DNA of 64,000 nucleotides, from contig CAZEQY010000003.1 in assembly GCA_964514655.1 (NCBI GenBank), forward strand, positions 62,001 to 126,000. The letters run 5' to 3'. The position numbers and the translations under genes were made by a program. How positions within the stretch are numbered: position 1 is the first letter of the stretch; each line of letters opens with the position of its first letter. This document shows positions 8,762 through 17,762 of the stretch, piece after piece. The notes under the pieces are model-generated. The model worked only from the letters and a program-made list of their open reading frames with translations. It was not told the origin of the DNA and searched no databases. Source of the DNA: SZAS-7 sp964514655. GTDB taxonomy: Bacteria; Chlamydiota; Chlamydiia; Chlamydiales; FEN-1388.

Positions 8762-10165
8762 TTATTTACGACTTAACGCTTCGAGCCTTGCTGCAAGGTC
8801 TAGTGGATTTGGGGTTATGCCGGCAATTTTGCTAAAGCCTTGTAGGCGCTCCTGAACATCTTCTGAGATGAGCTGCAAAAAAAGCGATTCATCGCTTACC
8901 TTAGAACCTACAGGCTTATCTTTCAGCGCATGCATGCTCTCATAATCATATTGAATATTCCTTAGCATGTACTGCACATCGCTTGAAGCAGATTCATAAA
9001 ATGAACCAATAGCACGTTCATCGCAAGTTTTAGGAATATAGTTTTTATCTATTTGCTTTTGGTGAAGAAACGCTAAAACGGTATTGATGTTGTTAAGAGT
9101 TGGGCATGCATCACTTTTCGTAAGCTCTTCTATGCGGCAAAAGCGCTCAATTGTATAGAGCTTTATGCCCATTTCTACAAGGTTATCGGTAAAGCCGGCT
9201 TTTTTAGCGCGCTTATTCATGTGATCATGCATTGCCGACACCAAAAGTGAAAACACCGCATCTTCAGCCTGAATGACTTCAAGAATAATGCCAAGAGCCT
9301 CTTTTAGCACCTCTTTATTGCAATCATCAGGCTCTATAAGTCGTCCACATAAACTCTCATAGACACCGGGACCTTTTAAACAGCCATGATGGGGATCATC
9401 GCCAAACCTCAATAAGAGAGCTCCACCCTTAAAAACACCATGAAATAAGCTTATGGCACACCCGACAATATCCGCGTAGAGATTTTGCAGTCCTGCTTGG
9501 GTTGCAATATCGCGAGGAAAGAAGTCTGCTTTAACACCATGCAGGTTGGCTCGCGCATTGTCAAAGTCATTAAGAAAGCATTTTTTTGCCTCGTTTAGCA
9601 AAATATTCGTGTTGCGCACATCGCCATGAGTATAGCCTAGACTGTGTATAGCGCTAACAGCACGCAAAAGCTTAGCACATATAAAAAGCCTTTCTGACAG
9701 CGTGAGCTTGGCTGGGTACTCTGAATGAGCAAGTGTAAAAGGATAAAATTTTTGTTTATACTCCCCACCATGAACGCGGGTGGGGGGCTCGGCAATATTT
9801 TCTGCTAGGCCCAAAGCTAAAAGCGCTTCATAAATATAGGTATGCGTTTCAAAGCCCTCTAGTGCAGCAGGGTCCCACTCTTCCAATTTTGCTCGAAGAC
9901 GGACAAAAGGCAACACTTCTAATGCCGGCAGATGAAGATCCTTGCCGGTTTTTACTTTCTTAAATCCCCCGATCTTTGAGCGTATAGTATGCTCATTTAC
10001 ACTAACAAGTGCACCTTCAGCTGTTTTTGTTATCCTAAATGTATGGCTAAGATCTGCACTTTTCTTAACAGTAACACTAGCTTGAAGTTTTTGTAGCTCT
10101 TGATGCACTCTTTGACAAAAATTAACACCAAAAAAAGAACCAAACGCTTGAATAAGTGATTGCAT
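8762..10165 (-). CDS. Protein-kinase-like protein, candidate effector
   Basis: This 467-residue protein carries a catalytic-loop motif HGDVRNTNILL (His180, Asp182, Asn187) and a metal-binding segment NDFDNA (200-204), matching the kinase HxDxxxxN and DFG positions, with DFD instead of DFG. A possible glycine loop and lysine occur at IGGFKKVK (65-72), and a helix before the loop contains ERLFICAKLLRAVSAIHSLGY. A lipopolysaccharide-kinase or eukaryotic-like kinase fold is likely. The C-terminal 200 residues are helical and unassigned. No signal peptide is present. The start follows a consensus promoter by about 20 bases. A longer start at 10300 would place the promoter inside the gene, so I rejected it. 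Confidence 0.75.
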   Translation of the reverse strand: MQSLIQAFGSFFGVNFCQRVHQELQKLQASVTVKKSADLSHTFRITKTAEGALVSVNEHTIRSKIGGFKKVKTGKDLHLPALEVLPFVRLRAKLEEWDPAALEGFETHTYIYEALLALGLAENIAEPPTRVHGGEYKQKFYPFTLAHSEYPAKLTLSERLFICAKLLRAVSAIHSLGYTHGDVRNTNILLNEAKKCFLNDFDNARANLHGVKADFFPRDIATQAGLQNLYADIVGCAISLFHGVFKGGALLLRFGDDPHHGCLKGPGVYESLCGRLIEPDDCNKEVLKEALGIILEVIQAEDAVFSLLVSAMHDHMNKRAKKAGFTDNLVEMGIKLYTIERFCRIEELTKSDACPTLNNINTVLAFLHQKQIDKNYIPKTCDERAIGSFYESASSDVQYMLRNIQYDYESMHALKDKPVGSKVSDESLFLQLISEDVQERLQGFSKIAGITPNPLDLAARLEALSRK

Positions 10166-10187
10166 AAAACCGTATAATTGAGCAAAA

Positions 10188-10216
10188 AATATACTATCTA
10201 TATTTATTACTGTCAA
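10188..10216 (-). promoter_or_regulatory. Sigma70-type promoter of the kinase-like gene
   Basis: On the minus strand TTGACA (10211-10216), a 17-base spacer and TATATT (10188-10193) form a near-consensus promoter. The predicted start near 10181 leaves a leader of only about 16 bases before the ATG at 10165. Confidence 0.7.
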
Positions 10217-10276
10217 CACAAAGCTTGATCTTAATCTTTGTTTTATGCCAAAAATAAAGCAGAAGGAAATTACACT

Positions 10277-10693
10277 ATGCAACCACCAAATGACGTACAA
10301 CGCGATTTACAACTAGCTTTTGAAGAAGCGACAAAGCAAAACGGCTTGATTGAATTACTTGCTGAATTAAGAGCCTCCACGACCATAAAATATAAGGTAA
10401 AAAAAGATAGAATTTACTCTATCTTTAGCAACTGTCCTCTCTGGGAAGAGGAAAAGACCAAGAACGGCCATGTCAAATTTAAGCACAAAATCACCCAAAT
10501 TTGTATCGGATATCAGAACCATGGTTCAACGACAGTAGACCCTGGCGGGGTGGTCGCGCTCCTTGATCAAGTACAAGATCATCTAAATATTTTATCTAAT
10601 CATGTCTTCAAGTTTAGCGCAAATCACTGGAAAACTGCTCCCGATTATGCACAAGCAGAAGCCAATTTAGCCGCTTGGAAAGGTAGGATCTAG
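10277..10693 (+). CDS. Hypothetical protein, 138 residues
   Basis: The start at 10277 follows AGAAGGAAA by about 7 bases; an upstream ATG at 10238 would run through the divergent promoter region. The protein is soluble and mixed alpha/beta, with a basic segment (TTIKYKVKKDRIYSIFSNC) and no signal peptide. I recognise no family. It is divergent from the kinase-like gene across a 111-base promoter region. Confidence 0.6.
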   Translation: MQPPNDVQRDLQLAFEEATKQNGLIELLAELRASTTIKYKVKKDRIYSIFSNCPLWEEEKTKNGHVKFKHKITQICIGYQNHGSTTVDPGGVVALLDQVQDHLNILSNHVFKFSANHWKTAPDYAQAEANLAAWKGRI

Positions 10694-10884
10694 AGCACAC
10701 ACAGAAAAACATCAACAAAGAACTATATCCTTTATAGCTTCTTGCCAAAAGTCCTCCGTGAATCGGCACCTTCTTCGCCCCAGTCATCTGCTTAGGGACT
10801 CCTATTTTCTGCCCTCTGGTCACGTCTTAAAGTGGTATATGGCAATCAATCCTACGCATCCCAAGCCCAAGAGCTTTTGGAAGT

Positions 10885-11763
10885 TTACGAACCAATAAAA
10901 ACCCCTAAAACACAAAGACTACTTGCCCGCCAGTGGATTTTTTCTTTGTAGATTGCTTGCGCCCAAAGATTGCAAGCGATAATAAGGCTTATAGAGAAGG
11001 TGGGAAAGAGAAATGCTAGCTCTAAATCTTGTGCACTTTGTATCGCATGCATGAAGAAGAAGGCGCATGAGCCGTTTAAAAGGCCGCCTAAAATACCCCA
11101 GATGGTTTCAGTGCTAGTAGGAAGCCTTTTTTCTTTATAAGCATAAATGGCCATATGCATAAGGCATGCTGTTAAAAAGATGAAGGGAAGGTACCATTCT
11201 GAATAGACCTCCTCTCGGCTTATATGCCAAAGATGAGAGTTATCAAGTATAAGTACGTGCATCTGGGTACAAAGCAAAAAGAGCGTCTGAACAATAAATG
11301 CCCCGACTGCAAACACTACCCATATAGATTTTTTTGCGATAAAATTTTCGTTGCATATTGCCCAAAAAAGGCCGGTGACAACAAGTATAGAGCCAACGAT
11401 ATGAGAGAATGTATAGGGATAGTCAAGGCTCGTCCCAAATACAAGAGCGATAATGCACGCCGGGGCAACTGAAGCTGAATTTACAGAGGCAAATGTAAGG
11501 CCTGCAGGGCCCTTTTTAACAGCATAGCTAATCATATACTTAAGGCCTCCAAGAGCTATGCCTGCAATAAGGCTGCTAAGCACTGTAAACAAGTTTATGG
11601 AATAAGAACTTGCGCGTATAGGATGCAAAAAGGTGACAACTACAAATGTTAGCAAGAGTTGATAGAAAAAAAATGCAAAAAGGCTACCCTTTGTTTCCAT
11701 GCTCTTTCGCATGCAAAGATTTGAAAGCGCCCCTAACGCACCTGAAAGTACCATCCAATACAT
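10885..11763 (-). CDS. DMT-superfamily (EamA-like) permease
   Basis: This 292-residue protein has about ten hydrophobic helices arranged as two similar halves, the EamA/DMT layout (WMVLSGALGALSNLCMRKSM at the start, LGGLLNGSCAFFFMHAIQSA in the second half). DMT permeases export or import metabolites such as amino acids or nucleotide sugars. The substrate is not readable. No strong ribosome site precedes the ATG. The 190 bases between it and the preceding gene contain short broken reading frames and no clear feature. Confidence 0.8.
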   Translation of the reverse strand: MYWMVLSGALGALSNLCMRKSMETKGSLFAFFFYQLLLTFVVVTFLHPIRASSYSINLFTVLSSLIAGIALGGLKYMISYAVKKGPAGLTFASVNSASVAPACIIALVFGTSLDYPYTFSHIVGSILVVTGLFWAICNENFIAKKSIWVVFAVGAFIVQTLFLLCTQMHVLILDNSHLWHISREEVYSEWYLPFIFLTACLMHMAIYAYKEKRLPTSTETIWGILGGLLNGSCAFFFMHAIQSAQDLELAFLFPTFSISLIIACNLWAQAIYKEKIHWRASSLCVLGVFIGS

Positions 11764-11885
11764 ACTTTTCTTGTATCAGATATATACTTTACATTTCAAT
11801 CATCCTGCGCCGCATAGCAATTTTGCGTAATTACAATAAACAAAACTCTTCGCTATTTTAGAGAACGTCTGGTAAAATCGTTGGT

Positions 11886-12656
11886 ATGATTAAAATTAGA
11901 GTTATATTTGCAGGGCCAAATAACCCTGAAAATCAGTTTAGAACGTTAGAAGATCTTCTACCGTACCAAGATGCAGGTGTAGAGCTCAGTCTTAGTTATA
12001 ATATCTTTGGCCCCCTTCATGGACAAACTGACATTGAACATTCCCTTGCAAGAGGTGGAATGGCTCTTGCCGCAATCACGGCTGAAAAAGAGGGCGCTGA
12101 TGCAATTGTTATTGAATCTATGGGCGATACTGGGCTTTTTGAATGTCGAGAAGCTGTAAAAATTCCAGTTATTGGAATGTCTGATAGTACATTGCGTGTT
12201 GCTCAGATGCTTGGGAGAAAGTTTGGCCTTATAACCGCAGGCAAATGGCATGGGTATGCACTAGAGCGCCTTATAAAACAGTACGATCTTTCTTCGCAGT
12301 TTATCGGCTTTGAAGCATTAAACCTGCAGCCGTTTACCGATTTTACCGATTCAAATAATAGCCTTAATCATTCCATACGTACCGCTATTGATGCACTCAT
12401 AGCACGTGATGCTGATACAATAGTCTTTGGCGGTAGCTACTTTATTGGCAAAGATAGCGCCATTCAAGACCTTTTGCGCGATGAAAAGTATAAGGACCTT
12501 GTCATAATCGATCCGCTTCCTCTTGCCATTCGCTTTGCCCGCATGCTTGTCGATGCGAAGCTTTCACACAGCAAACGCATCTGGGCAAGTCCCAAGCATG
12601 CCACTCAGGTTCTTGGCTATCCCCTAATCCAAACTACTCCCGGCCTAGAAAGTTGA
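11886..12656 (+). CDS. Asp/Glu/hydantoin racemase-superfamily protein lacking both cysteines
   Basis: This 256-residue protein has the hydantoin/aspartate racemase fold pattern. The segment IVIESMGDTGLFECREAVKIP aligns with the family's first half-site IACFGDPGL, where the catalytic Cys is replaced by Ser. The second half-site TIVFGGSYFIG aligns with IVLGCAGM, where Cys is replaced by Gly. With neither acid/base cysteine, normal racemisation is not expected; it may catalyse a different reaction or only bind its ligand. A TAAAAT element 11 bases upstream of the ATG suggests a very short leader. It converges on another member of the same superfamily. Confidence 0.8.
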   Translation: MIKIRVIFAGPNNPENQFRTLEDLLPYQDAGVELSLSYNIFGPLHGQTDIEHSLARGGMALAAITAEKEGADAIVIESMGDTGLFECREAVKIPVIGMSDSTLRVAQMLGRKFGLITAGKWHGYALERLIKQYDLSSQFIGFEALNLQPFTDFTDSNNSLNHSIRTAIDALIARDADTIVFGGSYFIGKDSAIQDLLRDEKYKDLVIIDPLPLAIRFARMLVDAKLSHSKRIWASPKHATQVLGYPLIQTTPGLES

Positions 12657-12844
12657 TATTGGAGCTGAAACTGTGACACTGAAGGGGTTTAAGCTCTTAC
12701 AAACCTTCAGCCCCAAGCGGTCGCTACAGGTTTTTCTAACGGCCTCGTAAAACTTTGGGATCTTCATGAAAAGCGTTATATCGCCGTCCACACCTTGAAA
12801 GCCTTTTGCAAAACTCGGGGGACTCTCAACTTTTGAGTGATTTT

Positions 12845-13753
12845 CTAGGATAGTGAACCTATCTGTCCAGCGCCTACAAATGAATCTGAAATTCCCGCCC
12901 GCCTGAGTGCATGCCACAAAAGTACAGCGTTAATACCTAAAATTGGGATCTTTACTACAGGCTCAAGCTTCTGGGCAACTTGCGACATGCTCATGTTGGT
13001 GCCACACTGTACAATAGCATCAAGTTTATTTTCTTTTGTGGCAAGAAAGTTGAGGATAGCCTCTTCTTTTGCCGAATCGGGAATGTGAGCAATATGCAAA
13101 GCATTTGCACAAGAAAAACCAAGATTTGCCACCACGGTAAAGCCTAAGTCCTCAAACATTTTGGCAGCGTACGAGCTACCTGTTTTGTCAAAGGGCGATA
13201 TAATGCCAATACGCTTTGCACCGACTTTGCTAAGAGCTTCGCTTGCCGCATCATGCCAGAACGACCACGCAAGCCCTGAGTACTGCTCAGCTGCTATAGC
13301 CGGCGTGCGCACGTTATCAAGACCTTCAATAATATGCTCAAGGCTCATTCCCATAATCATATACTGTGGCTGGGCAAGTAGGGCAACATCAATCGCTGCT
13401 TTAACTCCCTGTAAAAACTGCTCCTTATACGCCATGAGGTCCGCTTCAGTTTCAAGCTTTGGCTTTGGCGTAATAACGTTAGAGGTATGAAAGCCCACGC
13501 CAGGCAAAACTTCAGGGTTTTTACCGACAATGGTCCAAAGCTCATGTTCCATGCTTGTGTTTGTAGCCGGAATAATAAGACCAAGCTTTAGCCTATGACT
13601 TCGTACATCCGGATGACCAATGGTTTGATCGATGGCAGTAAAGCCTTCGGCCTTTTTGCCATTGTAGATAATTCCGGGACCTCCAATTGCAGGCATTGGC
13701 GCTATATTTACATCGGGAAGAGTAATATTCTTTTTAAAAAGATGATTGTCCAT
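12845..13753 (-). CDS. Maleate isomerase / arylmalonate decarboxylase-like enzyme
   Basis: This 302-residue protein belongs to the Asp/Glu racemase superfamily. The N-terminal part LGLIIPATNTSMEHELW is typical of the maleate isomerase/AMDase branch. The second catalytic Cys is present in AIVQCGTNMS. The first half-site (YMIMGMSLEHI) has no Cys, which is the single-cysteine arrangement known from arylmalonate decarboxylase. A decarboxylase or isomerase acting on a dicarboxylic acid is therefore more likely than a racemase. The ATG has a strong GAGAGGGGG ribosome site. About 50 N-terminal residues precede the domain. Confidence 0.78.
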   Translation of the reverse strand: MDNHLFKKNITLPDVNIAPMPAIGGPGIIYNGKKAEGFTAIDQTIGHPDVRSHRLKLGLIIPATNTSMEHELWTIVGKNPEVLPGVGFHTSNVITPKPKLETEADLMAYKEQFLQGVKAAIDVALLAQPQYMIMGMSLEHIIEGLDNVRTPAIAAEQYSGLAWSFWHDAASEALSKVGAKRIGIISPFDKTGSSYAAKMFEDLGFTVVANLGFSCANALHIAHIPDSAKEEAILNFLATKENKLDAIVQCGTNMSMSQVAQKLEPVVKIPILGINAVLLWHALRRAGISDSFVGAGQIGSLS

Positions 13754-13836
13754 GATAAGCCCCCTCTCAGATAAAGAGCAATTTTCGCATAAATTCCGTA
13801 ATTTTACAACAGCCTCTTTAGGGCATAAACTCGCCT

Positions 13837-14703
13837 TTATTTGTCATCAAACTCGCGATATGCTTGAAGAATGCGCTCTATTCGTTCGGCTCTATATTGC
13901 GTTTCAGCTTTTGCCACCAAGATGGGGCGCCAGTCTCTTGTTCCGGTTTCGAAATTGAACCTTCCTGCAGGAAGCGTATCTGCTACGCAACTTTTACGCT
14001 TTGCAAAATCCATATCAGCAAGTTTCCAGCTCTCTTTTACTTTATTTTGCAGCAAAGGCACACTCTTTTTAGGAAGCACAGCTTCATAGGCATTATGGTT
14101 TACACTTAAAAGCTCTTTTGGGTCAATTTCAGCCGTAAATATGCACGGGTCATCAAAATGAAGTATTGGTGTTCGTGTAGCATACTGTACGTCGCGTGAT
14201 CTATATGCATCTATAGTTGTTACAAATATTCCCTTTTTTCCTGCTTCAACGGCATAGCCTTCATGCCCTTTCTCTAAAAATTCCTCAAGAAACCGCGCAC
14301 CACCGCCCCAGGAAATTTGTATTTTTTCCTGAGTGCTGCCAGTTTTTTCAGCCCATGAGGGAAATGTTTGAACTTCCGCTTTTGTCGTCTGCTGTTCAGA
14401 CGCCGGGCGCGTTAGTGTTTCACCAACCGCTCGCAAAAGAGCAGAAGCGATATCTGTTTTATCGCGAGTATTAGAATAGAGAACTACGCGAAGCGCATCT
14501 GTATGAATGCTTTTTATATTAGAGTGATCAAGATACTTGTAGGCAATCTCCTGAAACCGTTGATAGGCAACGTTTGGGTTTTCTTCAGTAATAGCCTCAA
14601 CCACTGCCTCAAAAACAGGTAAAAAGCCCGGATTGCTTAGAAGTTCGGGGTTATAATCCAACTGAAAAGATGCTGCACTTGCTGTAACGCTACTTGTTAC
14701 CAT
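13837..14703 (-). CDS. Hypothetical protein, possible ADP-ribosyltransferase-like domain
   Basis: This 288-residue soluble protein starts after a GGAG site. I recognise no family with confidence. Residues about 135-215 contain FLEKGHEGYAVEAGKKGIF followed by TT, YA and a PCIFTAEIDPKELL strand, then NHNAYEAVLPKK. This order resembles ART/RNA-phosphotransferase folds. The catalytic residues cannot be assigned, so the link is tentative. No signal peptide is seen. Its location between enzymes and an ankyrin protein fits a cytosolic or type III-delivered protein. Confidence 0.6.
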   Translation of the reverse strand: MVTSSVTASAASFQLDYNPELLSNPGFLPVFEAVVEAITEENPNVAYQRFQEIAYKYLDHSNIKSIHTDALRVVLYSNTRDKTDIASALLRAVGETLTRPASEQQTTKAEVQTFPSWAEKTGSTQEKIQISWGGGARFLEEFLEKGHEGYAVEAGKKGIFVTTIDAYRSRDVQYATRTPILHFDDPCIFTAEIDPKELLSVNHNAYEAVLPKKSVPLLQNKVKESWKLADMDFAKRKSCVADTLPAGRFNFETGTRDWRPILVAKAETQYRAERIERILQAYREFDDK

Positions 14704-14814
14704 AGTAAACTCCTATCTTTTAAGAACGCTAGTGTAACAAATAAAGACTTTATTATAAATAGTTTTTAACGAATAAGTCAGAACTTTTGCTTTTAAAAAT
14801 ACGAAAGGGACATC

Positions 14815-17238
14815 CTAAAAAATTCCCATAGCAGCTAGCATGTGCGCAATGGGAGCAGCTTTGATGTACATGATGTCGCCTTGCATGTCAATGACCTCTT
14901 CTTGAAGGTATTGGTAGGCGCGGTCTTCTTCTTGAGGCCTAAAGTCAGGGGGTAGATTAACTTTACACCAGTCAAAAAATTGATCGCGCAAGGGTTGCGA
15001 TTGTTCTATAACCTGCTTTATACATTCGTAGAGGATGTTTTCGGGGGTGTAGAGGTTCATAAATTTTTTTAGGATATCTGCAGGCTCAATCCCGTCACCT
15101 ATATAGCGATCTTCATAGCAGCCATACATACTAGCACCTGGTATCCCAAGACGAGTGCCAAGCTTCTGCATCATGGCATTATAGTCGTGAACGCTCTGAT
15201 CGTTTTTAGGAATGAGGGAGTCAAAAAGAAGCGCGCGATACTCTCCTAGTAGCTCTAAAACCTCACCCTCAAAGGTAGGCGCTTTTCCTGTCGATACAAA
15301 GGTATACATCTTGCAGGCAGTAGCAAAAACTCGTCCGCCGCACATGTGAGCAGCCTCTATATAGGCATGCACAACCGTTTGTACAACCACTTTTTTCTTT
15401 TCAGACTCGGGCATTTCGTAGATAAGCTTTAAGGTATGTGTGAGCGCTCGTCGTATCACCGTGTAAAATTCACGTAAGCCCTTACCTACGTTAGGCGTAC
15501 CGCGATAGGGAATGCATTTTTTTATGTTGTTGCCAATTTCTAAAAGCTTCTCTTCGTGCTTCTTACGCTCTTTAGCTGAAAAGGCTACTTCGTCAAATAG
15601 AAACAACAAACGCTCTATTGAATAGCCCTCAGCTTCACTGTCAGGTACTTTTACAAGTTCTTTATTTTCGTAGTGCGCTGCATTAAGTGTATAGCCTACA
15701 TCGCCTATGCGGGTTTTTGGATAGGCTGTTTGTAGATCAGTAAGGGCCTGTGTGCGTTTTTCAGGACTCATAGATTCAAGTATTTTTGCCACGCCTCTTT
15801 GATCCTGACGAAGAAATGCCCTTTCAAGCTGTGATCTTGCTGTAAAAAAACTCTTCCACTCAAAACATTCATAGGGAGTTTCGCCATAAGCGTTTTTTAT
15901 CCGAACATTCACTTGTGGTTCAAGCCACAGGAACATTGAGTCTGAAAAAGCCGAATGTAAAAGGCTATTGCCATATCTATCTACTACGTTTAGGTTATGC
16001 CCACGATCTACAAGTATTTGCATAAGGCGGATATCATCATAAGTTACTGCATAGTGCAAAGGAGATCTCGACCATCGCTCAATGAGCGTTGCAGCAAGAT
16101 CTAAAAGCCCCTGCTCAACGCAGTAATCTATAAGACCGCTAGTTTGGCGATGCATGCTATATTTTGGAAGCGCAACATCCTGCATCATAAGGCTTACAGC
16201 ATAGCTGTAATACTTATTGGCTATAAAGTGTTCAAGTAACTCCCCCTTTTCATCTTGTGTAAGAGTATCACCTACACCAGCAGCAAAAAGCTCAGCAGCA
16301 ACATAGGTGAGGGAATATTCTACAGCGTACTTTATGGGAGACATGGCTTCAGCTTCTGCTCCATACATCACGAGAATCATGCGGGCAGCTGCAATATCCA
16401 CTACAAACTGCTCCTGTACCTTTAGTTCTCTCGCTTTAGCTTCCACACTCGCAAGCAGCTCTATCAGCCCCTTACGGAAATTGTGAGTAATGCAGCTATT
16501 TTGAGCATGAATCTCTTTAAGACAAAGCTGTAGGGTGTGTGTAAAAAGTATGGCGCTCTTAGGGTGCTTTGGGTCCGTCTTTACAAGATCATGCAAGATC
16601 TTGGCGACATGACATATTTCGTGATTTGCCTCATAGTTCTCGTAAAAAAACCCTTCAGGACCGAGTAAAAGGTAATAACGATACAGTACTGAGTTCGAAT
16701 TTTTGAGCAATTTTTCGATATGTTTAAGTAATTCACATCCATTTAGAAGATCTAGTCCACGAGCAAGTATTCGTTCACAATGTCCATAGTCTTGCACGCG
16801 CAAATAGTAGTCTAATACATCACTTTTTTCATCTGCCGATAGTGTGTCGATGTACTCATCATCTCTAATAACATTATGAAAAAAATCTTTTGAGGCGTCC
16901 AGAAATCGGATCACGCCAGTATGTGTTGGAGTTGCGTGATAGACAAGTTTCCACAGGTTTGTAAGAGCCTTGACGTAATCGCTGATAGATCGATCAATTT
17001 GATCGATATTTCGCAATTCCTTCACAATTCTTCGAACTGTTTGGGTCTCGTACACTTCTCCATAGTGCAAGCGTCTTACACGGCAGTAGAGGCTATCTAA
17101 TAGAGGGCCTACAACGTAGGTTGTACATTTGCGACGCAGATGATAGCCCGTTTTCGGGCTATAGGAAAGGTGATAGTTTTTTAAATCATTCCAGTCTAAG
17201 GCGGCAAGATTTGTTACCAAACCATCAAAGTTTATCAT
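14815..17238 (-). CDS. Ankyrin-repeat protein, candidate effector
   Basis: This 807-residue, mainly helical protein contains ankyrin units near 296-325 (AMSPIKYAVEYSLTYVAAEL) and 390-460 (RSPLHYAVTYDDIRLMQILV, RYGNSLLHSAF, YGETPYECF). The rest is unassigned. Ankyrin proteins without a signal peptide are common among secreted effectors of chlamydia-like organisms, Legionella and Coxiella. Host targeting is inferred from this and from neighbouring genes. The ribosome site is weak. No enzyme domain is recognised. Confidence 0.75.
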   Translation of the reverse strand: MINFDGLVTNLAALDWNDLKNYHLSYSPKTGYHLRRKCTTYVVGPLLDSLYCRVRRLHYGEVYETQTVRRIVKELRNIDQIDRSISDYVKALTNLWKLVYHATPTHTGVIRFLDASKDFFHNVIRDDEYIDTLSADEKSDVLDYYLRVQDYGHCERILARGLDLLNGCELLKHIEKLLKNSNSVLYRYYLLLGPEGFFYENYEANHEICHVAKILHDLVKTDPKHPKSAILFTHTLQLCLKEIHAQNSCITHNFRKGLIELLASVEAKARELKVQEQFVVDIAAARMILVMYGAEAEAMSPIKYAVEYSLTYVAAELFAAGVGDTLTQDEKGELLEHFIANKYYSYAVSLMMQDVALPKYSMHRQTSGLIDYCVEQGLLDLAATLIERWSRSPLHYAVTYDDIRLMQILVDRGHNLNVVDRYGNSLLHSAFSDSMFLWLEPQVNVRIKNAYGETPYECFEWKSFFTARSQLERAFLRQDQRGVAKILESMSPEKRTQALTDLQTAYPKTRIGDVGYTLNAAHYENKELVKVPDSEAEGYSIERLLFLFDEVAFSAKERKKHEEKLLEIGNNIKKCIPYRGTPNVGKGLREFYTVIRRALTHTLKLIYEMPESEKKKVVVQTVVHAYIEAAHMCGGRVFATACKMYTFVSTGKAPTFEGEVLELLGEYRALLFDSLIPKNDQSVHDYNAMMQKLGTRLGIPGASMYGCYEDRYIGDGIEPADILKKFMNLYTPENILYECIKQVIEQSQPLRDQFFDWCKVNLPPDFRPQEEDRAYQYLQEEVIDMQGDIMYIKAAPIAHMLAAMGIF

Positions 17239-17416
17239 AGCACCACTTACTAAGGCCGATCCTTAAAGACGGATATTTTAGCAGAAAGGAGCGGCGTATT
17301 TACTATTTGAGAGCCCATCCACAATCAAGAGAGATTTCTACGTTAACAGGAATTTTACCTGCTGTAGTCGTACTCGATTATAGGTACTATTAGATGCTTA
17401 ATCAAGGTAAAAAAAG

Positions 17417-17753
17417 GAGGGGGCCGCCGGCCTGGGCTGTCAAAAAGTCTAAAATTTTAATATATAAATAAATTTAAGAATGAGTCGATATATCTTCCTT
17501 ACAAGGCGAAGTTTTTTTGCGCTTTTGGGCTTTTGCGTTTTTGCGTTAAGATTGTTTTCCTAAATATGTCTTTAGGTCACTAAGGGGTTATTGATGTTAA
17601 CAATTTTTAACGCAAAACCGCAAAAACTCAAAAGCGCAAAAAGATGTAATTTTGACTTGAGGCTCAGCCCATAAATGGAAGAGATATGGACACATTCTTA
17701 AATTTATTTCAAAGTCAAAATTTTAAAGTTTTTGACAGCCCACCGCCGGCCCC
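17417..17753. repeat. About 335-bp imperfect palindrome (foldback element)
   Basis: The intergenic region 17239-17892 has no credible gene. Inside it, two arms fold back on each other. From the outside inward, both arms read GGGCTGTCAAAAA, then (T)AAAATTTT, ATAAATTTAAGAATG, a variant of ATATCTCTTCC, TTTTTGCGCTTTTG, and TTTTGCGTTAA. The outer 65 bases are about 80% identical between arms. The centre is near 17550-17600. Both ends are GC-rich (GGGCCGCCGG and CCGCCGGCCC). This is the form of a decayed MITE or a very long RNA hairpin. No transposase is nearby. Confidence 0.75.
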
Positions 17754-17762
17754 AATGGCGTC

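Noticed and set aside
10694..10884. Protein-like fragments on the plus strand (ending LKWYMAINPTHPKPKSFW) and a minus frame of 69 codons
   Set aside because: The pieces lie in different frames, lack starts and show no known family. They may be remnants of a decayed gene, but this cannot be supported.
12657..12844. CTGAAGGGGTTT...AAACCTTCAG hairpin between two convergent genes and an overlapping minus frame
   Set aside because: The stem has unpaired bases and no T-run, and the frame is antisense to real coding sequence.
17239..17420. Search for a tRNA or small RNA gene before the foldback element
   Set aside because: No cloverleaf, anticodon stem or CCA end could be found.
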